Part shown: positions 16,640-26,530 of the stretch, in pieces
How positions within the stretch are numbered: position 1 is the first letter of the stretch
Layout of the letters: each line of letters opens with the position of its first letter
Assembly (NCBI GenBank): GCA_020049855.1
Contig: JAGVLJ010000038.1
Location: 1-64,000, forward strand
From: Bacteroidia bacterium
GTDB taxonomy: Bacteria > Bacteroidota > Bacteroidia > UKL13-3
DNA: 64,000 bases
Direction of reading: 5' to 3'
The notes under the pieces: model-generated
The model's database searches: none
The model's input: only the letters and a program-made list of their open reading frames with translations
What the model was told of the DNA's origin: nothing
Translations under genes and position numbers: made by a program

Positions 16640-17544
16640 TTATTTTAATTGAGTTAAGGAAATGATTGATCCAATTGTTTGAGCACCTAAAAATTCAATA
16701 TTGCCATTATATTTAATTCGTGTAATATCATCCACCACTAAATTAAACCTACAAGTTATATTTCCAATAACTATGCTCTCTCTCTTAATATTAAAGTTTT
16801 TTAGTACAATTTGAAAATTCTTATTCTTTGGATTATAACTAAAAAAGACGATTTCGGCTATATTTTCACCTGAGTTTACTAACTTTAATGCAAAATTTTC
16901 AAAATAAACCTCAAATTCTTTTAATAGTATTTGGGAATCCCTCTGGTATAGCGCCATAGTCCATGATTTTTTAAGACAATCTTTAGGTAAATGAGATAAA
17001 TCAAATGCATAAATTGTAAAAGATAATTCATCATTTTGTTTCTTAAGTTCGACTTTTTGGGATGTAAGTTCTTTGTTTTCGTTTTCTAGCTTTTCAATTG
17101 ACTTGGATTTTACGATATAACCCGAAATTGTTTTAGATACATTATCAGAAGCGTTTTGTATTTTTTATCAAGAGCTTGCTACTTGTCAAACAACTCAATG
17201 TACTCATTTTGGGAATAACCTTCTTTTCTTATTAGCTCAAGTTTATCGTTAAGCTTTTTCCTTTCAATTTCATTTCGGCACTTGTATATCTCTCGGTCAA
17301 TTAATGGAAAAAATAAAAGGTAAATAGCTGTAAAAATTAGTGGGAAAAGAATAAGATTAGGCCAATTGTCACATAGATTCAAATCTTGAAAAATCGTATT
17401 TATTTTTGAATCTGCACTTTTACCAAAATACTTTGTATCAGTAAGAATTAATGTTACAATATGCCAGTTGCATATTACCCAACTGAAAAATAATGTGCCA
17501 TACAACTGGCTTTTGAGCCTTTCTTTAAATGGACTAAATTCCAT
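16640..17544 (-). pseudogene. broken membrane/coiled-coil protein gene
   Basis: Two open frames appear to be parts of one gene. The first (17,544 to the TAG at 17,179-17,181, 121 codons) begins MEFSPFKERLKSQLYGTLFF and has two transmembrane segments. After that stop the same frame continues QALDKK, and in a shifted frame the sequence resumes KIQNASDNVSKTIS, a coiled coil (IEKLENENKELTSQKVEL) and a beta-rich end to 16,640. At least a nonsense codon and a frameshift near the six-T run at 17,161-17,166 separate them. The N-terminal segment recalls small two-helix bacterial membrane proteins of unknown function. The DNA is very AT-rich (16 of 60 G+C at 17,281-17,340), consistent with an acquired gene. 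Two separate genes, the second with an unusual start, is the alternative. Confidence 0.6.
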
Positions 17545-17576
17545 ACTGGTTTAGTTTAACAGTTTTTAATTCAAAC

Positions 17577-20447
17577 TTACAACTTCTCCTTCAAATAATT
17601 CCCTGTATAGTTCTTCTTCTGCTTCACCAAATCTTCGGGTAATCCGGCAAACACCAGTTGACCTCCGGCATCTCCGCCTTCCGGGCCCAGGTCAATAATC
17701 CAGTCGGCACATTTAATAATTTCCATATTGTGCTCAATAATGAGGATGCTGTTGCCTTGTTCAATTAAGGCATTAAATGAAGTAAGCAGTTTTTGTATAT
17801 CGTGAAAATGCAGGCCGGTGGTGGGTTCATCAAAAATAAACAGGATATGCTCCTTGCTGCCGTGGCCCTTGCCTAAAAACGAGGCGAGTTTAATGCGCTG
17901 TGCCTCGCCACCGCTCAGGGTGCTGCTGCTTTGTCCCAGTTGCACGTAACCCAGCCCCACATCAGACAGAGGTTGTATTTTGTTTAAAATGGCTTTTTCA
18001 GTTGCAAAAAATTCCAGCGCCTCATCCACACTTAGCCGCAGTACATCGCTGATGTTTTTATCGTGGTATTTTACCTCCAGCACTTCGTCTTTAAAACGTT
18101 GTCCCTTGCAGTCTTCACAGAGTAAATGAATATCTGCCATAAACTGCATTTCAATGGTTACTTCGCCTTCGCCCTGGCAGATTTCGCAGCGCCCACCTTC
18201 CACGTTAAAACTAAAATGCTGTGGTTTGTATGCCCGATGTTTAGAGAGGGGCTGCTGACTGTATAAATCGCGTATTGCATCGTAGGCTTTAATGTAGGTA
18301 ACAGGGTTGCTGCGGCTGCTTTTGCCAATGGGGTTTTGGTCTATCATCTCTACCTGTTTCACACTTTTTAAACTTCCCTGCAGTTTATCATGCGTGCCGG
18401 TTTTTTCGCTACTGTAGTTGCCCAGGTGTTTTTGCAGGGCAGGGTAGAGGATACTTTTTACCAGAGTGGTTTTACCGCTTCCGCTCACACCCGTCACCAC
18501 CGTCATATTGTGCAGCGGGAATTTTACGGTTACATTTTTTAAATTGTTTTGCCGTGCTCCGCACACTTCAATATAATCGCTCCACTTTCTGCGTTTGGCC
18601 GGAACGGGAATTTCCATTCTTCCCGAGAGGTATTTTCCCGTAAGGCTTTCCGGATGTTTTTTAATTTCATCAAGCGTGCCCTGTGCCACCACTTCGCCTC
18701 CGTGTATGCCGGCCAGTGGCCCCATGTCCACAATATTGTCGGATACCTGCATAATTTCTTCATCGTGTTCTACCACAATCACGGTATTGCCCACATCGCG
18801 CAATTGTTTCAGCACGGTAATCAGTTTTTGGGTATCGCGGCTGTGCAGGCCTATGCTGGGTTCATCTAAAATATACATGGAGCCCACTAAGCTGCTTCCA
18901 AGTGAGGTAGCTAAGTTGATACGTTGGGTTTCGCCACCCGAGAGGGTATTGCTTAGGCGGTTTAGGCTTAAATAACCCAATCCTACATTCTCCAGATAGC
19001 GCAGGCGGTTGTTTATTTCGGTAAGAATACGGGAAGCAATCTGCGCATCAAATTCATTTAGCTTTAACTCGCTGAAAAAGCTTGCGGCATCGGCCACACT
19101 CATCAGCATCAATTCGCTCAGGTGTTTAAAATCATCGCTTTTTTTATAGCGTGTATCAGCCAGTCGAACATAGGCGGCATCGGGTCTAAGCCGTGTACCC
19201 AAACAATCGGGGCAGGTGGTTTTACCCCGGTAGCGGGCCAGCATTACCCGGTATTGAATTTTGTAGTTTTGGCTTTCGAGGAATTTAAAAAAGCCGTTGA
19301 TGCCCTCCCATTCCTTGCTGCCTTTCCACAATAAATCCTTGTGAGATTTGTTCAGTTCATAATAAGGACGGTGTATGGGGAAATCCACTTTGCGGGCATA
19401 TTTTATAAACAGATGTTTATACTCACTCATCTTTTCTCCCTTCCAGGGAGCAATGGCCTCTTCATACACCGTAAGGCTTTTATCAGGCACCACCAAATCT
19501 TCGTCTATGCCTATGACGGAACCGAAACCTTCGCAGGTTTTGCAGGCACCGTAGGGATTATTGAAACTGAAAAAATTTACCGAAGGACGCTCAAAACTTA
19601 GTCCGTCCATTTCAAATTTGTTGGAGAACTGATATACGGTGGGTTTACCTTTTTCGTCCACAATTTCTACCAAACATTCTCCATTGCCCTCCTGAAATGT
19701 AGTTTGTACCGAGTCGGCAATGCGGTTGTTATGGTCTTCGTCTTCTTTATTTACCGTAAAACGGTCCACCATCAGGTGCAGCAGTTGCTTGCTTTTGGCT
19801 TTTAAAAAAGTGTCAAGTCCGCTTTCAATAAACTCTTCAATTCGTTGTGTTTCGCCATTAAGGCTTAATCGCGAAAATCCTTTTTGCAGCAATATTTCCA
19901 GTTCCTTCTTTAAAGCTTTTTTCTCTTTAAGGTGATGCAGAGCCACCATCAAAAATACTTTAGTGTCGTTTGCGTTTTCGTTGATAAAATCAACCACATC
20001 GCGCACGTTATGGCTTTTTACCTCTTTGCCCGACACGGGGGAATAGGTGCGGCCAGCCCGGGCAAATAGCAGTTTGAGGTAATCGTAAATTTCGGTGGTA
20101 GTAGCTACCGTACTGCGCGGGTTACGGGTATTTACCTTTTGTTCAATGGCAATGGCAGGGGCTATTCCTTTAATATAGTCTACATCGGGCTTATTCATGC
20201 GGCCCATAAACTGCCTGGCGTAGGCAGAAAGACTTTCCACATACCTGCGTTGTCCTTCGGCATATAATGTATCGAATACCAGTGATGATTTTCCCGAACC
20301 TGATACCCCGGTAACCACTACCAGCTTGTTACGGGGCAGGCTTACATCCACATTTTTTAAATTGTGCATGCGGGCTCCTTTAATCTGAATGGTTTTATCG
20401 GATTTGGCGGCTGAAGTATTGTTTTTTAAAGCGGCTTTTGATGTCAT
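17577..20447 (-). CDS. uvrA: excinuclease ABC subunit A
   Basis: The damage-recognition ATPase of nucleotide excision repair. From the ATG at 20,447 ([10 protein letters not shown]) it has 956 residues, normal for UvrA; an open start at 20,507 would add 20 unlikely residues. Both ABC modules are complete: [10 protein letters not shown] and [10 protein letters not shown] Walker A motifs, LSGGETQR and LSGGEAQR signatures, and Walker [12 protein letters not shown] and [11 protein letters not shown]. Both zinc modules are visible (CKTCEGFG ... CPDCLGTR and CEICQGEG ... CEDCKGQR). It stands alone, divergent from the sigma-factor gene. No SOS operator was identified. Confidence 0.98.
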   Translation of the reverse strand: MTSKAALKNNTSAAKSDKTIQIKGARMHNLKNVDVSLPRNKLVVVTGVSGSGKSSLVFDTLYAEGQRRYVESLSAYARQFMGRMNKPDVDYIKGIAPAIAIEQKVNTRNPRSTVATTTEIYDYLKLLFARAGRTYSPVSGKEVKSHNVRDVVDFINENANDTKVFLMVALHHLKEKKALKKELEILLQKGFSRLSLNGETQRIEEFIESGLDTFLKAKSKQLLHLMVDRFTVNKEDEDHNNRIADSVQTTFQEGNGECLVEIVDEKGKPTVYQFSNKFEMDGLSFERPSVNFFSFNNPYGACKTCEGFGSVIGIDEDLVVPDKSLTVYEEAIAPWKGEKMSEYKHLFIKYARKVDFPIHRPYYELNKSHKDLLWKGSKEWEGINGFFKFLESQNYKIQYRVMLARYRGKTTCPDCLGTRLRPDAAYVRLADTRYKKSDDFKHLSELMLMSVADAASFFSELKLNEFDAQIASRILTEINNRLRYLENVGLGYLSLNRLSNTLSGGETQRINLATSLGSSLVGSMYILDEPSIGLHSRDTQKLITVLKQLRDVGNTVIVVEHDEEIMQVSDNIVDMGPLAGIHGGEVVAQGTLDEIKKHPESLTGKYLSGRMEIPVPAKRRKWSDYIEVCGARQNNLKNVTVKFPLHNMTVVTGVSGSGKTTLVKSILYPALQKHLGNYSSEKTGTHDKLQGSLKSVKQVEMIDQNPIGKSSRSNPVTYIKAYDAIRDLYSQQPLSKHRAYKPQHFSFNVEGGRCEICQGEGEVTIEMQFMADIHLLCEDCKGQRFKDEVLEVKYHDKNISDVLRLSVDEALEFFATEKAILNKIQPLSDVGLGYVQLGQSSSTLSGGEAQRIKLASFLGKGHGSKEHILFIFDEPTTGLHFHDIQKLLTSFNALIEQGNSILIIEHNMEIIKCADWIIDLGPEGGDAGGQLVFAGLPEDLVKQKKNYTGNYLKEKL

Positions 20448-20670
20448 AATATAGAAGGACAAATGTCGGGGAAATATGTTTACCGTTGTTGTCCGTTTTT
20501 TGTGCATAAACCGGAAAAAATAGGCTTGCCGAAAAAAATATTTTGTTTTTTATTTGCGAAGTAGTATTTTTACCTATTCAAATCGTAAGAAATTAATTAA
20601 AAAAACAGACACGCGTATCGATTAAACTTCTACACTAATTTTTATTGTTCCACTTAAATCGGTCAAACCA

Positions 20671-21252
20671 ATGACAAAAGCAAAAATTAGTGATCAGGAG
20701 TTGATTGATTCCTATCGCAGCGGTAACGAGATGTGTCTTGAAACATTAATCAAGCGTCACAAATCCAAAGTTTTTACTACTATTTACCTTGTTGTTCACG
20801 ACAGGTATCTGGCTGAAGATCTATTTCAGGAAACCTTCATTAAGGTTGTTCAAACTTTTAGGAGCGATAAGTACAATGAAGAGGGCAAGTTCCTTCCATG
20901 GGTACTTCGTATTGGCCGCAATTTGGCTATAGACTATTTTCGCAAAGCCAAACGGACACCTGTAATTACGGACACGGCCGGAAACGATATATTGTCGTGT
21001 ATTAGCATCGCTGAGGAATCAAGGGAAGATGGAATGATGCGCAGGGAAAGCGAACATAGTATTCGCGAATTGGTGAAATTGTTGCCTGAAGAGCAGCGCG
21101 AGGTACTGATTATGCGCCATTATGGCGACATGAGTTTTAAGGAGATTGCCGATGTTACCGGAGTAAGCATCAATACCGCTTTGGGGCGTATGCGCTATGC
21201 ACTTAATAATATGCGTAAAATGATTTTGGAAAAAGAAATGGTGCTGCGATAA
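20671..21252 (+). CDS. RNA polymerase sigma factor, ECF/sigma-70 family
   Basis: A 193-residue sigma factor with region 2 (about 20-90; YLVVHDRYLAEDLFQETFIK and FLPWVLRIGRNLAIDYFRK) and region 4 helix-turn-helix (about 135-185; LLPEEQREVLIMRHYGDMSFKEIADVTGVSI split over a turn). The composition and size fit extracytoplasmic-function sigma factors of the Bacteroidota. The next gene, 46 bases downstream, encodes a small acidic protein that often accompanies this sigma factor, and may be its regulator. No transmembrane anti-sigma factor is present. Confidence 0.92.
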   Translation: MTKAKISDQELIDSYRSGNEMCLETLIKRHKSKVFTTIYLVVHDRYLAEDLFQETFIKVVQTFRSDKYNEEGKFLPWVLRIGRNLAIDYFRKAKRTPVITDTAGNDILSCISIAEESREDGMMRRESEHSIRELVKLLPEEQREVLIMRHYGDMSFKEIADVTGVSINTALGRMRYALNNMRKMILEKEMVLR

Positions 21253-21298
21253 AATAAACGTAAATGGTTTGCCGTTAAATAGGTGTTAATTTTAAAAT

Positions 21299-21541
21299 AT
21301 GCCTATGTGCAAAACATATACTCCTGACGATTTAATCCGTTTTATTTATCACGAAACTTCTGAATCAGAAGAACTTGGAATTATTGAGCAATTAGCCTCC
21401 GATCAGGAATTTCTGAATGAGTACCGCCAACTCGTTAAAACCGTTTCTGCTTTAGGCGGTGGGTTTACGGATCCCCACCCCACCAGCGTAAACATTGTAT
21501 TGGAATACTCCGCATCCCTGCACGAGAAAACGGTGCATTGA
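21299..21541 (+). CDS. small partner protein of the sigma factor
   Basis: An 80-residue cytoplasmic protein beginning MPMCKTYTPDDLIRFIYHET, with a helical acidic body (EELGIIEQLASDQEFLNEY) and a short C-terminal tail. I recall the same YTPDDLIRFxY opening in small proteins encoded after this type of sigma factor across Bacteroidota, but their function is not established. Position and size suggest a soluble anti-sigma or similar regulator; this is inference. Confidence 0.7.
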   Translation: MPMCKTYTPDDLIRFIYHETSESEELGIIEQLASDQEFLNEYRQLVKTVSALGGGFTDPHPTSVNIVLEYSASLHEKTVH

Positions 21542-21543
21542 TT

Positions 21544-21608
21544 TTTCACGCAAAGCCCAGAGAGACGCAAAGTTAATAAGAGGTAGTCTTTGCGTACTTT
21601 GCGTGAAC
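21544..21608. repeat. nested inverted repeat (REP-like)
   Basis: TTCACGCAAAG at 21,545-21,555 is the reverse complement of CTTTGCGTGAA at 21,597-21,607, and ACGCAAAG at 21,565-21,572 pairs with CTTTGCGT at 21,588-21,595. The nested arms can fold into one long interrupted hairpin just after the small sigma-partner gene. CACGCAAAG/CTTTGCGTG intergenic hairpins occur widely in environmental bacteria, so it may be a mobile REP-like unit or a weak terminator (no T tract follows). Confidence 0.6.
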
Positions 21609-21804
21609 GTCCCCTGTTTATACTTTTCAGTTATGACCCGAAGTGTGTTTTGACTGCTTATTGATTGCCATATGCTCCATCAACCGCAAGCAAATATCAG
21701 GTTGAACTCAAATCCATGATACTATAGGTGGTTACTTGAACTTGGTTTGCAACCTATCGAGTTTAGTGTATGTCTTTTTCATAAATTGTCTAAATTTGAA
21801 TTGT

Positions 21805-22260
21805 ATGAAAAATGCCATTTTTAAAACACTTCTTATTGTTCTGTTAATGGGATGTTTTATTTCCTGCAACATAAAAGATGCGGGGGTACAGCCATTGGAT
21901 TTGTCAGGATACACGGGATTGTTTTATTGCCGCTATGACAACATGATGTGGTTGTCTGCGAATCCTCAGGATACCGGGTATGCGTATTTAAGAATTGTAC
22001 AAAAGCCAAACGTTTGGGCCACTCTGGTAGTGGCTGATATTACCAAAGGAGTAGTTGAATCATATGAGGTTGATTTATTAGGTTCAAACTCGTTTAACCG
22101 GAGCTATAGCAGAAGCGGATGCTCTCATTGCAGGTACCTAAGCGGACTAAGATTAGAATACCGGAATCCGGATAGTCTTTCTTTTATTGTGACCTCCCAA
22201 TCTGATCAACCCATACCAAACGGATGGGATAAGATTTATAAAGGGAAGAGGGTTTGGTAA
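21805..22260 (+). CDS. hypothetical lipoprotein
   Basis: A 151-residue protein from the ATG at 21,805, chosen because it gives a clean lipoprotein signal (MKNAIFKTLLIVLLMGCFISC, lipobox FISC); the longer frame from 21,736 begins without a plausible signal. The mature part is short and beta-rich, with a central CSHC pair (SGCSHCRYL) that could form a disulfide or bind metal. No family is recognised. It lies between the sigma-factor pair and nth. Confidence 0.65.
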   Translation: MKNAIFKTLLIVLLMGCFISCNIKDAGVQPLDLSGYTGLFYCRYDNMMWLSANPQDTGYAYLRIVQKPNVWATLVVADITKGVVESYEVDLLGSNSFNRSYSRSGCSHCRYLSGLRLEYRNPDSLSFIVTSQSDQPIPNGWDKIYKGKRVW

Positions 22261-22328
22261 CCGCCATTTTTTTATTGGAGTTTGTTAAAGGCCTTTTAAT
22301 ATCAAAGTGATTTGCCTGATATTGCAAC

Positions 22329-22991
22329 ATGACCCGCAAAGAACGTTTCGACCGTTTTATTAATTACCATGTACGCCACCACCCCGAGGCACAAACGGAG
22401 TTGCATTATGATTCGCCCTTTCAGTTATTGATTGCCGTGATCCTATCAGCCCAATGCACGGACAAACGTATTAACATCGTAACACCTGCCATCTTTCACG
22501 ATTTTCCTGAGCCGGAAGATTTGGCTGCAACCGATTTTGATACGCTGTTCCCTTACATTAAAACGGTGAGTTACCCGAACAATAAAACCAAACATTTAAT
22601 TGGAATGGCCCAAATGCTGGTGAAAGATTTTAACAGCGAAGTGCCGGCTACCATCGAAGAATTGGTCAAACTCCCGGGTGTGGGGCGCAAAACAGCCAAC
22701 GTGATAGCTTCGGTTGTTTACAATATGCCGGCCATGGCCGTGGATACGCATGTGTTCAGGGTATCAGAACGATTAGGTTTAACCAAGAATGCCACCACAC
22801 CGTTGGAAACGGAAAAACAATTGGTCAAGTACATTCCTGAGCAGTACATCTCCCGGGCCCATCACTGGCTTATCCTGCATGGTCGATATGTTTGCCTGGC
22901 CCGCACACCTAAGTGTGGAGAATGTGAACTGAATTTTTTTTGTCTTTATTACGAGAAAAACTTTATTAAATCATTTAAATCAAAAAGTTAA
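22329..22991 (+). CDS. nth: endonuclease III
   Basis: DNA glycosylase/AP lyase that removes oxidised pyrimidines in base excision repair. The 220-residue length is standard. The helix-hairpin-helix [12 protein letters not shown] contains the catalytic Lys, the GPD-like loop MAVDTHVFRVSERLGL contains the catalytic Asp, and the [4Fe-4S] loop CLARTPKCGECELNFFC has the exact C-x6-C-x2-C-x5-C spacing. Cytoplasmic. It lies 160 bases before recA, but recA appears to have its own promoter. Confidence 0.97.
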   Translation: MTRKERFDRFINYHVRHHPEAQTELHYDSPFQLLIAVILSAQCTDKRINIVTPAIFHDFPEPEDLAATDFDTLFPYIKTVSYPNNKTKHLIGMAQMLVKDFNSEVPATIEELVKLPGVGRKTANVIASVVYNMPAMAVDTHVFRVSERLGLTKNATTPLETEKQLVKYIPEQYISRAHHWLILHGRYVCLARTPKCGECELNFFCLYYEKNFIKSFKSKS

Positions 22992-23119
22992 TAGGTGTTT
23001 ATTTATAGTAATAATTCCTATATGGGAGAAAATTTATAAAACTTATCCGCAGCTTTAGATGTGGATATTCTTCGTATAACTTGGGTCGGGTTGTTAACTA
23101 AAGGCGGGCTATTGCTTTG

Positions 23120-23127
23120 TAATTTTG
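23120..23127 (+). promoter_or_regulatory. Bacteroidota -7 element before recA
   Basis: TAATTTTG fits the TAnnTTTG -7 consensus and lies 23 bases before the recA start. A TTG at 23,091-23,093 is about 26 bases upstream, longer than the usual 19-base spacing to the -33 element, so promoter strength is uncertain. No LexA-type dyad was recognised around it. Confidence 0.4.
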
Positions 23128-23150
23128 ATGTTCAAATTATCTGAAAAAGT

Positions 23151-24179
23151 ATGAGCGATAACAACAAAGAAAAACTGAAAGCCCTTCAGCTTACTGTGGA
23201 GAAGTTGGAGAAGACTTATGGAAAAGGTGTAGTGATGAAGATGAGTGATGACCGGGTAGAGGGAGTGGAGGCACTGTCAACAGGTTCACTTGGATTAGAC
23301 ATTGCCTTGGGTATCGGAGGATTTCCTATCGGGCGCATCATTGAAATTTATGGGCCTGAATCATCTGGTAAAACAACATTGGCTATTCATGCCATTGCAC
23401 AGGCGCAGAAAAAAGGAGGCATGGCCGCATTTATAGATGCTGAGCATGCCTTTGACCGTTTTTATGCCGAGAAACTTGGTGTTGATACCGAAAACCTGCT
23501 TATTGCTCAGCCTGATGACGGGGAGCAGGCATTGGAGATTGCAGATAACCTGATTCGTTCTGGTGCCATAGATATCATTGTAATTGACTCGGTAGCAGCA
23601 TTGGTTCCAAAAGCCGAAATTGAGGGTGATATGGGCGAGTCTAAAATGGGTTTACAGGCTCGTTTGATGTCGCAGGCTTTGCGTAAGCTTACCGGTACCA
23701 TTAACAAAACCAAATGTGTATGTATTTTCATCAACCAGTTGCGTGAGAAAATAGGCGTAATGTTTGGTAACCCTGAAACTACTACCGGAGGTAATGCCTT
23801 GAAGTTTTATGCATCTGTTCGTATAGATATTCGTAGAATTGGCCAGTTGAAAGATGGCAATGATATGGTGGGCAATCACACCAAGGTTAAAATTGCCAAA
23901 AACAAAGTAGCTCCTCCTTTCCGTGTAGTGGAGTTTGATATTATGTATGGAGAAGGCATTTCTAAAGTAGGTGAAATTGTGGATCTGGGCGTAGATTATG
24001 AGATTATCAAAAAATCAGGTTCGTGGTTTAGTTATAACGAAACTAAAATAGGGCAGGGACGCGATGCGGTGAAACAAATGTTACTTGATAACCCGGAGTT
24101 GAGTGATGAGATTGAAAACAAGATTCGGGAGAAAGCTTCAACAGGTGTTGGTCAGCGCGCAAAAACAGAAATAGACTAA
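23151..24179 (+). CDS. recA: recombinase RecA
   Basis: Homologous-recombination ATPase and SOS co-protease. A 342-residue protein of normal length with Walker A GPESSGKT (about 68-75), Walker B-like [14 protein letters not shown], the MSQALRKL helix, loop L2 region [20 protein letters not shown] and the [12 protein letters not shown] segment. The C-terminal domain ends in a charged tail. It is monocistronic and followed by a terminator at 24,205. No intein or insertion is present. Confidence 0.98.
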   Translation: MSDNNKEKLKALQLTVEKLEKTYGKGVVMKMSDDRVEGVEALSTGSLGLDIALGIGGFPIGRIIEIYGPESSGKTTLAIHAIAQAQKKGGMAAFIDAEHAFDRFYAEKLGVDTENLLIAQPDDGEQALEIADNLIRSGAIDIIVIDSVAALVPKAEIEGDMGESKMGLQARLMSQALRKLTGTINKTKCVCIFINQLREKIGVMFGNPETTTGGNALKFYASVRIDIRRIGQLKDGNDMVGNHTKVKIAKNKVAPPFRVVEFDIMYGEGISKVGEIVDLGVDYEIIKKSGSWFSYNETKIGQGRDAVKQMLLDNPELSDEIENKIREKASTGVGQRAKTEID

Positions 24180-24204
24180 GTGCTTTAGCGGTGTTAATAT
24201 TCGT

Positions 24205-24240
24205 AAAAAGCCTTCCAGATGATTCAGGGGGGCTTTTTAT
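24205..24240 (+). terminator. Rho-independent terminator of recA
   Basis: AAAAAGCC (24,205-24,212) pairs with GGCTTTTT (24,231-24,238), with further pairing inside, and ends in a T tract on the plus strand, 25 bases after the recA stop. The A tract on the other side could also let it act on the opposite strand. Confidence 0.7.
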
Positions 24241-24286
24241 TTATTCTTGTTTCATGCAGTTAAAAATGCGTAAAACAATACCTGAG

Positions 24287-24688
24287 TTATTGAAGCTGAT
24301 TGGATAGTTTTTTATCAAATTTTATGGGCGAAAACATGTAGAGCATCCATACACGCGAATAGCGGTAGGATAGAGGGGAAAGAATAATAATAAGAGCTAT
24401 AATAGTTGCTACATAAAACCAAGCATCTGGGTCGTTGAACATAAAGTACAAGGCTACGGCCGATAAGATGGCAATTCCCACCGAAACAAAATAACTCACA
24501 TACATAGCACCCCAAAAAAATCCTGGTTCAATTTCAAATTCCAGTCCGCAAACCGGACAGGTTTTATTCATGAGCGTAAAATTCTTCAAATCATATGCCT
24601 TGTGAGAAAACATTTTACCGCTTCGGCAGCGCGGACATTTTGCCTTCATAATAGCCTGTGCCTTGTTTTCTGTAAACTTGTTACTCAT
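24287..24688 (-). CDS. DUF983 family membrane protein
   Basis: A 133-residue protein from the ATG at 24,688 (MSNKFTENKAQ). It has two CxxC pairs before the membrane (CPRCRSGKM and CPVCGLEF), a conserved IEPGFFWGAMYVSY-like segment and two transmembrane helices, the DUF983 plan. It is the last gene of the cytochrome oxidase operon, a common location for DUF983 in Bacteroidota, which suggests a role in oxidase assembly or metal delivery; the biochemical function is not known. An upstream open frame to 24,826 overlaps the previous gene and is not used. Confidence 0.85.
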   Translation of the reverse strand: MSNKFTENKAQAIMKAKCPRCRSGKMFSHKAYDLKNFTLMNKTCPVCGLEFEIEPGFFWGAMYVSYFVSVGIAILSAVALYFMFNDPDAWFYVATIIALIIILSPLSYRYSRVWMLYMFSPIKFDKKLSNQLQ

Positions 24689-24701
24689 GGAGATAGGGGA
24701 T

Positions 24702-24938
24702 TTAAGAATTTGATTGAGCTTTTTTGCTTTTGTACCACATAAAACCAATAATACCAACAATAAGATAAGGTAATGCCAGCAGGTACAAAATGCCTTGATT
24801 GAGTCCTTTTCCAACATTGGTAGCACCGCTATTTAATCCCGATTGAACGGCAGCTCTGCAATTAGGACACTGAGCAAAACCAGTTTGGGTAGCAAAAAGC
24901 ATAAGCACAACTATAAGGAATAACCAAGAGCATTTCAT
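24702..24938 (-). CDS. small membrane protein of the oxidase operon
   Basis: A 78-residue protein from ATG at 24,938 (an in-frame GTG three codons earlier is less likely). It has a signal or first transmembrane helix (MKCSWLFLIVVLMLFA), a periplasmic CPNC motif, a Gly/Ser-rich segment and a second helix (LPYLIVGIIGFMWY) with a basic end. The CxxC could bind copper or heme or act in redox; this is inference from the location between DUF983 and DUF420. I have no family name for it. Confidence 0.7.
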   Translation of the reverse strand: MKCSWLFLIVVLMLFATQTGFAQCPNCRAAVQSGLNSGATNVGKGLNQGILYLLALPYLIVGIIGFMWYKSKKAQSNS

Positions 24939-24959
24939 TGTGGGCACAAAGGTATTAAA

Positions 24960-25508
24960 CTAAAAAGAATAATAAGGAGAAATCATCAGGTAAACTATAA
25001 CTCCGGTAATAGTAACATAAAGCCAAATAGGAAAGCTGAAGCGTACCAGTTTACGATGTTTATTTATGTTGTTTTGCAATCCGTGATAAAACGAAAGCAA
25101 TACCAGAGGAAGTACCAAAGCAGCAAGCACAATATGAGAAGCCAGAATGGCAAGGTAAACAGGTCTGAGGGAATTTGTTGCAGGGAACTTTGTTTCGGGG
25201 GCAAAAAAGTGGAAAGTGATGTATGAAATAAGAAACAAAGAGGAGAGTACGAAGGCCGTAAGATTTAGTTTTTTATGAATAGCCACCTGTTTCCTCCGAA
25301 TAAAAGCAAAGGATGTAATTAATAAGATACTACATGTGCCGTTTAAAAAAGCATTAAGGGAGGGGAGGTAATAGACAATTGAAGGAATGGTTTCGGGTGG
25401 GGTGATAAGTTTACGGTTCAATACTAAAACTAATGCAAATACCACCACTGACAAAGCCAGTACAAGATGAAAAACTTTTTTATCTTGGGTTGTTTTTGCT
25501 TCGTTCAT
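24960..25508 (-). CDS. DUF420 membrane protein (oxidase assembly)
   Basis: A 182-residue inner-membrane protein with about five transmembrane helices and conserved polar positions in them (NAFLNGTCSILL, HKKLNLTAF, HIVLAALVLPLVLLSFYHGL, HRKLVRFSFPIWLYVTITG). The pattern matches DUF420, whose genes accompany caa3-type oxidases and are structurally related to heme-copper oxidase accessory proteins. The start overlaps the end of the SCO gene by 29 bases, indicating coupling. The exact role in assembly is not established. Confidence 0.85.
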   Translation of the reverse strand: MNEAKTTQDKKVFHLVLALSVVVFALVLVLNRKLITPPETIPSIVYYLPSLNAFLNGTCSILLITSFAFIRRKQVAIHKKLNLTAFVLSSLFLISYITFHFFAPETKFPATNSLRPVYLAILASHIVLAALVLPLVLLSFYHGLQNNINKHRKLVRFSFPIWLYVTITGVIVYLMISPYYSF

Positions 25509-26142
25509 AAATTTCTACCTGTAAAACTTTAATCTCGTCCATTAGTTTTTTTACGTCTTCTTCATTCAATCCGTCATAATATCCGCGAATTCTTCTCCAG
25601 GGATCTATCAGTATTAGATTTTGACTGTGATCAATAGTAGTATCCTCTTTAGTTACAGGTACCAGATAGCCCTTCATGGCAATATCAAATAATTCCTGCT
25701 TGCTTCCTGTAACAAAATGCCAGCGATAAGGCTCTGCATTAAATCGTTTGGCATATGCAGCCAATACAGAAACAGAGTCGTTATCGGGGTCAACCGTGTG
25801 CGAAAGAAACTTTACATTAGGCATACTACGTGTGCCATAGTAAACCTGTTCCATATTTTTATTAAGTTTTGGACAAACATCTTTACAGGATGCAAAAAAG
25901 AAATCAGCAATTATAATGCTTGTATCAAAATCTTTAAGTGAAATGACTGAACCGGTTTGGTCAGTAAGAGTGAAATTGGGCAAAGTATGGAAAACAGTAT
26001 CTTTTAGCTGCTCATCATACACTCTTTCCCCATAAATGGGAAGTTTTACAAAGGTAGTATGGCCGGTTTTAAGTATGGCGTAAAACAATACGGGTAATCC
26101 AATAATAGAAAGAATAATGATTACCTCCTTATGTTTCCTCAT
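25480..26142 (-). CDS. SCO1/SenC copper chaperone
   Basis: A 220-residue membrane-anchored thioredoxin-fold protein that delivers copper to the CuA site of subunit II. After an N-terminal anchor (about 7-25) the copper motif FASCKDVCPKL gives CxxxC, and the distal His is in LSHTVDPDNDSVSVL, as in SCO proteins. It shares one base with the subunit IV gene and overlaps DUF420. The neighbourhood strongly supports its role in cytochrome oxidase maturation. Confidence 0.93.
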   Translation of the reverse strand: MRKHKEVIIILSIIGLPVLFYAILKTGHTTFVKLPIYGERVYDEQLKDTVFHTLPNFTLTDQTGSVISLKDFDTSIIIADFFFASCKDVCPKLNKNMEQVYYGTRSMPNVKFLSHTVDPDNDSVSVLAAYAKRFNAEPYRWHFVTGSKQELFDIAMKGYLVPVTKEDTTIDHSQNLILIDPWRRIRGYYDGLNEEDVKKLMDEIKVLQVEIYERSKNNPR

Positions 26143-26495
26143 TAATCTATATTAATTCCAATACCGTCCCAATAGTGGGCTTCATATAGGCAACCCATAA
26201 TAAGACCTAATACAAAAAGAATAGGAAGAATTATGGTCATAATTAGGTTTACACGCTCATACTTCATGTGCATGAAAACTCCCACAATGTAGTATGCTTT
26301 AACAATCCCCAAAATAATGAATAGGCCATTTCTTATGCCGGTAGGCGACAGCATAAAGTACAAGCCAATATCAACAATGGTAAGTGCTAAAAGAATCCAA
26401 AATGTTTTCCAAATGGCTGCAGTTCCGTGCGGTTGCTCGGGATTTACACCGGCTCCTTCGCCACTATTAATATGTTGGTCGTGTAATTCGCTCAT
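26142..26495 (-). CDS. ctaF: cytochrome c oxidase subunit IV
   Basis: A 117-residue protein with a short polar, His-containing N-terminus and three transmembrane helices (IWKTFWILLALTIVDIGLYF, IILGIVKAYYIVGVFMHM, IILPILFVLGLIMG). The AIWKTFWIL...KAYYIVGVFMHMKYE pattern is that of the small caa3/bo3 subunit IV. It is encoded 35 bases after subunit III and shares a base with the SCO gene. Confidence 0.9.
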   Translation of the reverse strand: MSELHDQHINSGEGAGVNPEQPHGTAAIWKTFWILLALTIVDIGLYFMLSPTGIRNGLFIILGIVKAYYIVGVFMHMKYERVNLIMTIILPILFVLGLIMGCLYEAHYWDGIGINID

Positions 26496-26530
26496 ATACT
26501 GTTTTGTTAAAAGAGGTTAAACTTATCGGA

